A DNA stretch of 64,000 nt, from contig FOBR01000016.1 of NCBI GenBank assembly GCA_900109895.1, positions 1 through 64,000 on the forward strand. Reading direction: 5' to 3'. The notes beneath the pieces were generated by a model, which saw only the letters and a list, made by a program, of their open reading frames with translations, had not been told where the DNA came from and made no database searches. Positions 24,931 through 33,060 of this stretch are shown in pieces. Positions within the stretch are counted from its first letter, which is position 1; each line of letters begins with the position of its first letter. This DNA comes from a bacterium A37T11 (GTDB lineage Bacteria; Bacteroidota; Bacteroidia; Sphingobacteriales; Sphingobacteriaceae). The position numbers and the translations under genes were made by a program.

Positions 24931-27228
24931 TTAACTCCCCATGTACGGATCTGTAATGGATTCCCGGCCGTTTTCAATATGCCCGGCAAAACGTTGAGAA
25001 AAGCCTGCTGATCCGGCTACCTGCACGGTGAAATCATACCAGCCATGGCTGTTTTCAAGGGGTATGTGTGTTTCGGTTTTTTTCCCTGAGTTCAGGTGAA
25101 TGACTTTTTCAGGGTTCTGGTAGGCATTGTCCGTGATATGCACTTCGCAGGCTGCTCCAGAATGGTTCTCTAAGTAAAATTTAAGCTGACCGTTATTTTC
25201 CTGCTGGCACTTGATGCGGAGGGCAGGGTCGTTTTGGCTGCCCCTGAACTGGCGGAAGAACCCGTTAGGACCATGCAGGCAAAGGTCATAGCTTCCCTGG
25301 CCAAATTGGCTAAGCGACAACTGGTCTTCCAGGTATTTTCCGGCTGAAACGGCATAGTGCCAGGTATAGCCAGGCTCGCCCTTATAGTTGCCGGGGGTAT
25401 ATAGATGAAAAGGTGCACCTGTATCTAAACTACCTAGCCGCAGGATAACTTGCCCTTTTTCATGGTCTACCCAGCTGTCTGCTTGTAGCTGGTAGGGAAG
25501 CGCACAGGCTGGGCGAGTACCTTTTTCCTGCGTCAGGGCAAAACCGGCGTTGATCTTGGTAATCTCATCGGCATTTAGGGGTTCCGGGATGAGCTGCTTG
25601 GGTTTGGTTTTGGCCAGCTGAATATTGGTCACAACTGTTTCCCGTTTCAGAAAATCGGGCAATGGATAGGTTTCGCCATGATAGGGACGGAACACGGAGG
25701 TCAAGTCTCCACAGATGGTCCTGCGCCAGGAGCTGATATGCGGGTTATGGATTTTTTTTCCGGTTTTTTTATACAGAAATTTTTCCAGGAACAGCTGGGT
25801 AGAGGTATGGTCAAAGACCTGTGAGTTGACATAGCCTCCTTTGCTCCAGGGCGAGGCAACAATGAGCGGCACGCGATAACCCAGTCCGATCGGGTTTCCG
25901 GAGGTCCACTCAAAGTCTGCACTGATATCAATGCCGGGGGATACTTTACCACTTTCCGGATTGCGCGGATCAGGCACCACAAAGGGTGGTAGGTGGTCAA
26001 AATAGCCGTCATTTTCATCGTAATTGAGTATAAAAATGGTTTTTTTCCAGACTTCCGGGTTTTTGGTCAGGATGTTGAGTGCCTCCGATACGTACCAGGT
26101 TCCGTAAAACGGGGTACTGGTATGATCTGAAAATGCCTGTGGGGCCACTAGCCAGGATACGGTGGGCAGTTGGCCGCTGTCTACATCTGCACGGAATTGT
26201 TTGAAAATATCGTTTTTTGGAATCTGAACCGTCTGTTGGACACCTGCATCATCGGTAAAGGTGAAGGGCTCTAGTTCCAGATAGGTATCCTTTTCATCGA
26301 TATTGGTGGTAAATGCTTTGTCGATGAGGTTTTTTTCTTGCGGCGATAGTTGGTTATACTTTTCCAGCACTTCTGCTGCGCTAAGCGGGGGGGTGACGGT
26401 TTTATCTCCGTTCTTACGGAAGTAGGCCGATAGTTTGACCCGGTGCCTGGTGACGTACTCGATGGCATTGTCGCCATAGTTTCCCAACCAGTAATCGGTC
26501 GGATCTGCCAGATTGGAGGTCCAAAGTTCGTTCTGATAGATCCGCCAGCTCACCCCGTGCTCTTCCAGCTGCTCCGGAAAGGTGCTCCAGTCAACATAGG
26601 CGTTGTCACGCGATTCTGCCATGGAATTTTGTACGGCTGCCTGGCTGGTGCCGGTGAGATCCGGACGGATATTGCCTGTCCAGAAGAACAACCGATTGGG
26701 GGTGGTACCGGTCAGTGAGGAGCAAAAGTTATGATCACACAGGGTAAAGGCATCGGCCAGCGCATAGTAAAAGGGCACGTCATGCCGGTCATAGTGGCCC
26801 ATGGTCATCGCGGTCTTTTGCGGGATCCACTGATCATACTTGCCGCCGTTGCGCGCATTACCCTGATCGGGCCAGCCATGGGGCAAGCCTCCTTGCCAGG
26901 TAACCTTGGTTTTATTAATATCGATATGAAAGGGTGCAATGGCGTGCCCTTCTTTGTCTTTTTGAACCCATACTTTGTTTCCATCTGGTTGTTGTTTGGC
27001 CCTTGGGTCATGAAATCCGCGAACACCGCGCATAGTACCAAAAAGATGGTCAAAAGAGCGGTTTTCCTGCATCAAAAAGACAACGTGCTCGGCATCGTAA
27101 AAAGTGGTGCCCGGGTCTGCGCTGATGGCCATTGCTCGTTGTATAGCAGTGGGCAATACGCTGGTCAAACCAGCCGCCCCTGAAAGGAGGGCTGCTTTTT
27201 TTAAGAATTCTCGACGGGTGGTGTTCAT
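24931..27228 (-). CDS. phosphocholine-specific phospholipase C, Tat-exported
   Basis: A 765-aa protein with a twin-arginine signal (TTRREFLKKAALLSGAAGL). The phosphoesterase domain shows HVVFLMQENRSFDHLFG with the N-terminal Glu/Asn metal region, DHNFCSSLTGTTPNRLFFWTG with the expected Thr nucleophile region, PTVSWLVAPQAFSDH and YDENDGYFDH. Two C-terminal beta domains of the DUF756 type follow (about residues 590-760). It cleaves phosphatidylcholine or sphingomyelin to phosphocholine and diacylglycerol or ceramide in the periplasm or outside. It begins 3 bp after the SusD stop, so it belongs to the SusC-SusD operon, an unusual partner for such receptors. Confidence 0.92.
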   Translation of the reverse strand: MNTTRREFLKKAALLSGAAGLTSVLPTAIQRAMAISADPGTTFYDAEHVVFLMQENRSFDHLFGTMRGVRGFHDPRAKQQPDGNKVWVQKDKEGHAIAPFHIDINKTKVTWQGGLPHGWPDQGNARNGGKYDQWIPQKTAMTMGHYDRHDVPFYYALADAFTLCDHNFCSSLTGTTPNRLFFWTGNIRPDLTGTSQAAVQNSMAESRDNAYVDWSTFPEQLEEHGVSWRIYQNELWTSNLADPTDYWLGNYGDNAIEYVTRHRVKLSAYFRKNGDKTVTPPLSAAEVLEKYNQLSPQEKNLIDKAFTTNIDEKDTYLELEPFTFTDDAGVQQTVQIPKNDIFKQFRADVDSGQLPTVSWLVAPQAFSDHTSTPFYGTWYVSEALNILTKNPEVWKKTIFILNYDENDGYFDHLPPFVVPDPRNPESGKVSPGIDISADFEWTSGNPIGLGYRVPLIVASPWSKGGYVNSQVFDHTSTQLFLEKFLYKKTGKKIHNPHISSWRRTICGDLTSVFRPYHGETYPLPDFLKRETVVTNIQLAKTKPKQLIPEPLNADEITKINAGFALTQEKGTRPACALPYQLQADSWVDHEKGQVILRLGSLDTGAPFHLYTPGNYKGEPGYTWHYAVSAGKYLEDQLSLSQFGQGSYDLCLHGPNGFFRQFRGSQNDPALRIKCQQENNGQLKFYLENHSGAACEVHITDNAYQNPEKVIHLNSGKKTETHIPLENSHGWYDFTVQVAGSAGFSQRFAGHIENGRESITDPYMGS

Positions 27229-27231
27229 GTG

Positions 27232-28746
27232 CTATTTAGTTAGAATCCACATGAGTTCATTCGGGGTATCTTGCCCATTATATTGCCTCTGCACCGCTTC
27301 ATTAACATTATCGCCATTCCTAGTATATTCGTTTAACGGGTACATCCATCGAACTGGAATTTTATCTTTAACTTCATTTAAATTAGTAGCAGGATCAACA
27401 GGCCAATTTGGATATCCTGTCCTACGGTATTCATAGTAGGCTTCATATGGATTCTGCATAAACCGCATAAAATATTTTTGTTGCTGAATTTGATGAATTT
27501 GAGTGGTAGCATTGTTTGCAAACCGCACATAACTGCCGTTTAAATAGGTGCTGATATAATCGGATGTGATCTTTCTATTATGATGGTAAACTTCCTCATC
27601 AGGCGTGTTATTTGCCACAAATTGCATTGCAGCTTCAATTCCTTTGTCATAATAGCTTTTTGCATCTCCATCAATCCACCCTCTGACGATAGCTTCAGCT
27701 ATCATAAAATTTTGTTCGGCATAGCCTATTCTTACCAATGGTTCACCTATTATATAATCTGTATAACGCAAATTTAGCAAACAAAATTTATCGGCAGTCC
27801 ACAGGGCTTTTAAATCACTGAAAACCGCAGTCAAATCCACACCCAAATAAGCATCATAGTCGCTTGCTGACTTCCCTGCCGTATTGATTTGATAAGCCGA
27901 AGGATTGGCATAATAGAACAACCTATAATCATTAAACTTTTTCAAAGAATCAATCAAAAAACCGGTAATCATCGGATATTCGGTAAATTTATGAATGGTT
28001 TTGTTAAATGGATAATATTGGTTCTCCTTTTCACTATATTTTAACTGAAAATTTTCAGAATTGTCTTGCAACAAAAACCCTTCAGAAATAACTTGTTTAA
28101 ATTTGTCTTTAATAGATAAATCTCCATCACTTTCCTTGTTTGATAAATGAAGCAGAACTTTAAGCCTAAACGCATTGGTCGTTCTTCTCCATAAGTCAGA
28201 CTTACCACCAAAAATGGGATCCCCCGAAAAGTCCCCTGACTGCATAAAGGCATTATCAGCCGATTCAAGATCAGCAAGTACTTGTGTCATCACTTCTTTT
28301 TGGGTATCATACTTTGGTGTTGTCAATCCTTGTTCTCCTTGCAAGGCTTCACTATATGGAATATCACCTACGTCAAGCGACATATAGAATAATTTATAAG
28401 CTTTAATAAATAGCCCTAGCCCCTTATAGGCGTTTTTTTCGTCATCGCCTGCCACATCCACCATTTTTTGGACATTGGTTAATATACTGTAGTCCATAGT
28501 AGTTCGGTCAAAACTATTATATTGATAAGCATCGCCATTTTCTCCCCAAACAAGGTGCTTAGTGAGAACATTTGGTATGGCGAAACTTTTGCCGGAGGAG
28601 CTTTTTGCAACATCCAATATGAGCTTTGTTGCTAACATGGCCGATGTGACCTTTTCCGTGGCATCTGGATTGCTGTTAATTTCGTCAAATTTGGAACAGG
28701 CCGTTATTAAACAGGCCATTCCTAATAGATATATAGAAGATTTCAT
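27232..28746 (-). CDS. SusD/RagB-family nutrient-binding outer-membrane lipoprotein (SusD-like_2 type)
   Basis: A 504-aa protein with lipobox MACLITACSKFDEI. Typical features of this branch: SNPDATEKVTSAMLATKLIL near the N-terminus, a paired helical core with GLFIKAYKLFYMSLDVGDIPYSEALQG, and YEYRRTGYPNWPVDP close to the C-terminus. It partners with the SusC starting 9 bp upstream. A/T content is high compared with the PLC gene that follows 3 bp later. Confidence 0.92.
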   Translation of the reverse strand: MKSSIYLLGMACLITACSKFDEINSNPDATEKVTSAMLATKLILDVAKSSSGKSFAIPNVLTKHLVWGENGDAYQYNSFDRTTMDYSILTNVQKMVDVAGDDEKNAYKGLGLFIKAYKLFYMSLDVGDIPYSEALQGEQGLTTPKYDTQKEVMTQVLADLESADNAFMQSGDFSGDPIFGGKSDLWRRTTNAFRLKVLLHLSNKESDGDLSIKDKFKQVISEGFLLQDNSENFQLKYSEKENQYYPFNKTIHKFTEYPMITGFLIDSLKKFNDYRLFYYANPSAYQINTAGKSASDYDAYLGVDLTAVFSDLKALWTADKFCLLNLRYTDYIIGEPLVRIGYAEQNFMIAEAIVRGWIDGDAKSYYDKGIEAAMQFVANNTPDEEVYHHNRKITSDYISTYLNGSYVRFANNATTQIHQIQQQKYFMRFMQNPYEAYYEYRRTGYPNWPVDPATNLNEVKDKIPVRWMYPLNEYTRNGDNVNEAVQRQYNGQDTPNELMWILTK

Positions 28747-28755
28747 GATTGTTAT

Positions 28756-31700
28756 TTAAAAACTAAATTTAATATTACCACCAATATATCTTACAGAAGG
28801 AGAATTAAGATCATCGCTGCCTACGTCAGGATCTGAATATTTAAATTCCTTTGTCCACATCAATAAATTTTGTCCTACTAAGCTAATTGAAGCTGTTTTC
28901 ATACTAATTTTTTTGGCTATGTTCGTAGGCAAATTATAGGTTATAGTAAGATCCCGTAATTTTAAAAACGTAGGATCATAATAGTTTTGTATTCGCTTAC
29001 TTCCGATATATGGATTCGTATTTTTCATATAACTTTCATAGGATACCGCAGCAGTATTAGTTTCAAAAATACGTGTATCTGTTCCGGGAAGGATATTTCC
29101 ATACGTATCCTTTTCCACACTTCCGGATTTTACAACTACTCCTTGGCCTATATAATTATTTAACCCGTTTACTACTTGGTCATATCTATAGCTATTATCA
29201 CTATCAATATGGGCTCCTGAATTCCAAAGTGCCTGATTCATGCTATTAAACATTTTGCCCCCAAACCGCCCATCAATAGTAAACGAAAAACCAAAATCTT
29301 TCCACCTAAAATTATTGGTCATTCCTGTGATCCAATCCGGATTGGAGTAACCCAATAAAGAGGGGTATTTACTGACGACAGGATAACCACCTTTATGAAT
29401 AATGTTACCATTTGCATCCCTATCATAATCATAGATAGAAATCCAATCATAACGGCTTCCTTTAGTGATCCATGGATAATCAGACGAAAATTCGGGATCT
29501 AACTGATGGTAATATTTTTTATTGGTAGACCAGTTAATTATGATATCCCAGGAAAAATCCTTTTTTCTAAAAATTTGACTTCCCAAAGTGATTTCATACC
29601 CTTTAGTCATCAATTGTTCGTCTGTATTAATGTAGGTTGAATTAAACCCGGATGTACCGCTTACACTCGCCGATTTGATGTTGTCGTAAGAAAGATTTTG
29701 ATAATAGGCTACATCTAAATTAATCCTGTTGTTTAAAAAGCCAGCCGCCAAACCGGTTTCAAACGATTTAACACTCTCTGGTTTGATGCCTTTGTCGCGA
29801 ATAGTTGTTGGATAATTTGCGGCTGTGAGACCGTCCCATGCATTGACGGATAATGCATAGGTGGTATTAATATCATATATCTCTGGCGCAAATTTAGTTT
29901 TGGTCCATGAACCCCTTACTTTTAACAAATTAATGAGTTCTGGTAACTTAAAACTTTGGGACAAAACCCAACTACCAGCAACTGAAGGATAAAAATAAGA
30001 TCTTTCTTCTTTATTTAAAGTGGAGTTCCAATCATTTCGTCCTGTTACATCCACAAAAACTTGGTCTTTCCAGGATAGGGACGCTTTTCCATACAACCCA
30101 TTTACTTGACGCTGTGATTGCTTCTCTGTAGCTTCAGGTTGGTCTACGGAAGCATAAATTGAATAAAAGCCCGGAACACTCAGCCCATTCTTTGTACCAA
30201 TATATGTTCGATTGTCGTTTAAATAAAATATGGAACCACCGACTAACCCATCAATTTTAAAATCGCCCCATGAATGATTGGCAGATAATATTAAATCATT
30301 ATTCAAACTATAACCGCTATAACTTGTTTTTGAATAGAAACCTAGAACATCACCTACCGTACCAATAGGATCTCTACGTTTTACTTGTTGAGCATAGTAA
30401 TCAATTCCTGATCTAAGTGTTGCATTTAACCACGGAAGAATTTTATAGTTTGCGGTGACAAACCCATTGGTCACATCGTAATCTTCACTATTTAGCATTT
30501 CATTCGCAATAAAATAGGGATTACTGTACCAAACCTTATCCATCCAATTCTGTTCTTGATCTTCCTTACCTTTGATCCAATAATTTTTATAATCCCGGAC
30601 ATCAAACTCAGAACCAGACCATACCACCAAATTGTAAAGGTATCCATTCCCGCCATATCCTGTTCCAATATTATTTGGGAAGTATCGCTTGTTATATGTA
30701 AAACCTGCATCCATATCAAAATTACCTGCTTTCATATTTCCAGCCAGGCTAGCAGTAAATTTGTTGAGCATGGTATTAGGATACTGTCCTTTATTTTTAA
30801 CATACGTTATGGATGAACGTACGCCGCCATATTTCCCTTGTTGACTAATATTTATATTATTATTAGAAATATAACTTGTTTCCAAAAAATTAGAGAGATT
30901 ATCTTTTCCTTTTGATACTAATTCCTGATCTTCCATTTCATAGGTATAGGGATTATACTGAGAGGCTGTTCTTCCTATATCCAGTTTATCTCCCCATACA
31001 TAATCTCCTACACGGTATTTGCCCGAACTTCCACTACTATAAGATGTCTGTACTTTTGGGAAAGCCAAAAATCCGCTCGTAAACATGGTGCTGCTATTAA
31101 AACTGACATCTAATCCCCCTTCCTGATTGCCTCGTTTTGTCTGAATCATAATAGCTCCATTCCCACCTCTTGAGCCATAGAGTGCGGATGCCGTTGCTCC
31201 TTTTAAAACAGTAATTGAGGCAATATCATCGGCAGCTATATCATTGAGTGAAAGATTTTCAAAAGGAACTCCATCAATAACAAGCAAAGCCGATTCTCCA
31301 CGCAATTCTATGGTAGGCGAAGCATTAAACTCAGTACTATTTTTCACATTTAGCCCCGCTACCTTACCAGTTAGTTTCGTGGCCACATCGACAGATTTAG
31401 CACTAACGAGATCTTTCGTGGCCACAGACTGAACAGAATAACCCAATGATTTTTCCTCTCTTTTTATACCCAAGGCTGTAACTACCACTTCTTCTAGCTG
31501 GCTATCGTCAGGATATAGCATTACGTCTATCTTATTAAAATTGTTGACGGGCTTTATTAATGTTTGGTAGCCAATAAATGAAAATATTAATTGAGCCCCG
31601 TGGTTTATGGATTTTAAATTATAATTGCCTTTGGCATCAGTTACAGCACCTTTTGAGGTACCCTTTATAAATACCGAAACACCCATCATTGGATTTCCTG

Positions 31701-31884
31701 ATGTATCTGTGACTGTACCCTTTACTTGTAAGGTATCTTGCTGCCAATTAATTGTGACACGATTATCTTTGGCACTTACAGGTTTAATAAAGCATAGTAA
31801 TAGGCATACAATCACTAAAACTTTACGAACCAGTTTGAGATTCCATTTTCGTATGAAATCCATTTTAAAATAGTTCTTTTCCAT
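28756..31884 (-). CDS. SusC/RagA TonB-dependent receptor
   Basis: A 1042-aa protein with a signal peptide (VLVIVCLLLCFIKPVSA), a CarboxypepD_reg-like domain (about 52-130, VKGTVTDTSGNPMMGVSVFIKG), a TonB-box-like VVVTALGIKREEKSLGYSVQ, a plug with LLVIDGVPF and ITVLKGATASALYGSRGGNGAIMI, then the barrel ending SVRYIGGNIKFSF. Outer-membrane import channel; its operon partners (SusD, PLC) suggest a phospholipid-derived or amphipathic ligand (inference). No STN domain. Confidence 0.93.
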   Translation of the reverse strand: MEKNYFKMDFIRKWNLKLVRKVLVIVCLLLCFIKPVSAKDNRVTINWQQDTLQVKGTVTDTSGNPMMGVSVFIKGTSKGAVTDAKGNYNLKSINHGAQLIFSFIGYQTLIKPVNNFNKIDVMLYPDDSQLEEVVVTALGIKREEKSLGYSVQSVATKDLVSAKSVDVATKLTGKVAGLNVKNSTEFNASPTIELRGESALLVIDGVPFENLSLNDIAADDIASITVLKGATASALYGSRGGNGAIMIQTKRGNQEGGLDVSFNSSTMFTSGFLAFPKVQTSYSSGSSGKYRVGDYVWGDKLDIGRTASQYNPYTYEMEDQELVSKGKDNLSNFLETSYISNNNINISQQGKYGGVRSSITYVKNKGQYPNTMLNKFTASLAGNMKAGNFDMDAGFTYNKRYFPNNIGTGYGGNGYLYNLVVWSGSEFDVRDYKNYWIKGKEDQEQNWMDKVWYSNPYFIANEMLNSEDYDVTNGFVTANYKILPWLNATLRSGIDYYAQQVKRRDPIGTVGDVLGFYSKTSYSGYSLNNDLILSANHSWGDFKIDGLVGGSIFYLNDNRTYIGTKNGLSVPGFYSIYASVDQPEATEKQSQRQVNGLYGKASLSWKDQVFVDVTGRNDWNSTLNKEERSYFYPSVAGSWVLSQSFKLPELINLLKVRGSWTKTKFAPEIYDINTTYALSVNAWDGLTAANYPTTIRDKGIKPESVKSFETGLAAGFLNNRINLDVAYYQNLSYDNIKSASVSGTSGFNSTYINTDEQLMTKGYEITLGSQIFRKKDFSWDIIINWSTNKKYYHQLDPEFSSDYPWITKGSRYDWISIYDYDRDANGNIIHKGGYPVVSKYPSLLGYSNPDWITGMTNNFRWKDFGFSFTIDGRFGGKMFNSMNQALWNSGAHIDSDNSYRYDQVVNGLNNYIGQGVVVKSGSVEKDTYGNILPGTDTRIFETNTAAVSYESYMKNTNPYIGSKRIQNYYDPTFLKLRDLTITYNLPTNIAKKISMKTASISLVGQNLLMWTKEFKYSDPDVGSDDLNSPSVRYIGGNIKFSF

Positions 31885-32023
31885 TTTTTAGCATGTTATT
31901 AATGTTTAGTATAAAATTGAAGCAATAAATCCATAAATTTTCTTAATAATTGTTGATTTAGTAGTGTTTTACCATTTTTTCTCTTGGTTAATTAATTGAA
32001 TAGTTAGTCAATAAATATTTAAA

Positions 32024-32055
32024 CAAACTTATATAATGAATTTCGGAATATCAAT
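32024..32055 (-). promoter_or_regulatory. putative promoter of the SusCD-PLC operon
   Basis: On the minus strand TAAGTTTG (32024-32031) matches the TAnnTTTG -7 box; a partial -33 (ATTG, 32052-32055) lies 20 bp upstream. It implies a leader of roughly 130 nt before the SusC start. Confidence 0.5.
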
Positions 32056-32067
32056 ATTAAAATTCAC

Positions 32068-32102
32068 GCAAACGATTGTTTTAATTTTACACAAACGTTT
32101 GT
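32068..32102. promoter_or_regulatory. two TetR-type operator candidates
   Basis: ACAAACGTTTGT at 32091-32102 is a perfect 12-bp palindrome. CAAACGATTG at 32069-32078 is a one-mismatch copy starting 23 bp earlier, close to two helical turns. They lie just upstream of the SusC promoter and before tetR, a standard position for a TetR-family protein acting on a divergent pair. Confidence 0.6.
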
Positions 32103-32194
32103 CTTATAATAAATAGATTATTTAATATTAAATGAACATTCAATTTATATGAAAAGCATAAAAGAATGGTGTCTTTTTGTATTTTTACCAAATT

Positions 32195-32202
32195 TATTTT
32201 TG
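32195..32202 (+). promoter_or_regulatory. -7 box TATTTTTG, 4 bp before the tetR ATG
   Basis: An exact TAnnTTTG match ending 4 bp before the start codon, predicting a leaderless message. A TTTG lies 15 bp upstream, shorter than the usual 19. Confidence 0.45.
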
Positions 32203-32206
32203 AAAA

Positions 32207-32806
32207 ATGGGCAGAAAAAGCTTAAAAAGCACTAGGCAGAAAGAAATTATAAAAGTATTTTATAAAGTAGCCAAAAAAATTGGCTTGGAAAATACATCTA
32301 TTGCCAAAATTGCGCAGGAAATGGATATTAATCCCAGCCTGATCATGCATTATTTTAAAACCAAGGAGGATCTTACCAAAGGTCTTATCGATTACATTTT
32401 AGATAAGTATTTGATGATCTATGCAGTAAAATCCAGTGATAGTGCGATCGATCGGCTAAGGGGGGTGTTGGACAATTTGTTCTCAGCTAAATGGAACCGT
32501 TTGGTGGATGATGGTTTGTTTTATAGTTGCTATGCGCTAAGTTTTAGGGATAAAAAAGTAAAAGAGCTTTACAAGGCGTTGCATGATAGGCTCCGTGCCT
32601 CCCTAGCAGAACTGATTTTAGAGTGCAAGTTACAAAATGGTTTAAAGGTGGGAAATCCGGGACATGCTGCTCAGGTAGTATATGTGCTTGTAGACGGTGC
32701 ATATTATTACTTAAAGCTAGTTTCAGACAAGGCAGAGTATTCCCAAAAATTGGCCATTTATAAAGAGCAGGCATTTCAGGTGTTGGGACTGGGTCTTCAG
32801 GTATAA
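32207..32806 (+). CDS. TetR/AcrR-family transcriptional regulator
   Basis: A 199-aa protein with an N-terminal TetR HTH: IIKVFYKVAKKIGLENTSIAKIAQEMDINPSLIMHYFKTKEDL, a textbook helix 1-2-3-4 pattern. The C-terminal 140 residues are all-helical and should hold the ligand pocket. It is transcribed away from SusC-SusD-PLC and probably represses that operon through the palindromes at 32068-32102. The ligand may be a lipid or fatty acid, as for several TetR-family lipid regulators (inference). Its 3' end overlaps the convergent CBU_0592-like gene by 10 bp. Confidence 0.85.
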   Translation: MGRKSLKSTRQKEIIKVFYKVAKKIGLENTSIAKIAQEMDINPSLIMHYFKTKEDLTKGLIDYILDKYLMIYAVKSSDSAIDRLRGVLDNLFSAKWNRLVDDGLFYSCYALSFRDKKVKELYKALHDRLRASLAELILECKLQNGLKVGNPGHAAQVVYVLVDGAYYYLKLVSDKAEYSQKLAIYKEQAFQVLGLGLQV

Positions 32807-33054
32807 GGGTGAATGATCTTCAGGTGTTTCAATAGCCCTACTACTCCTATTAACATCCATAGTATGTTGACGGCTATATTTGCTAGATCGTGATAATAGA
32901 TAGCGCTTATTGCCAGACACAGACCTCCAACAATATTTGATGCTTGATACATCCAGGTACTGGGTTTCCAAATGTGAAAATTGAGTAAGGCATAGGCCAG
33001 CAATGTCAGTACCACCCCCACCCAACCTATTATATCAACATACATAGTGTCCAT
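32797..33054 (-). CDS. small CBU_0592-like membrane protein
   Basis: An 85-aa protein with three hydrophobic segments (DIIGWVGVVLTLLAYALLNF, QASNIVGGLCLAISAIYY, ANIAVNILWMLIGVVGLL). The layout, with the Gly-Trp opening and a NxW...G pattern in the last helix, matches the CBU_0592 family of short inner-membrane proteins. Function unknown. It starts 6 bp after the MscS stop in the same direction. Confidence 0.65.
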   Translation of the reverse strand: MDTMYVDIIGWVGVVLTLLAYALLNFHIWKPSTWMYQASNIVGGLCLAISAIYYHDLANIAVNILWMLIGVVGLLKHLKIIHPYT

Positions 33055-33060
33055 ATGGCA

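Larger units (their letters stand above)
31885..32206. other. 322-bp divergent control region of the SusCD-PLC operon and tetR
   Basis: Very A/T-rich with no ORF. It contains a minus-strand promoter, two related palindromes and the tetR -7 box, each listed separately. Confidence 0.7.

Noticed and set aside
26731..27183. 150-aa plus-strand frame inside the phospholipase C gene
   Set aside because: It is antisense to a well-conserved coding region and has no recognisable motif or promoter.
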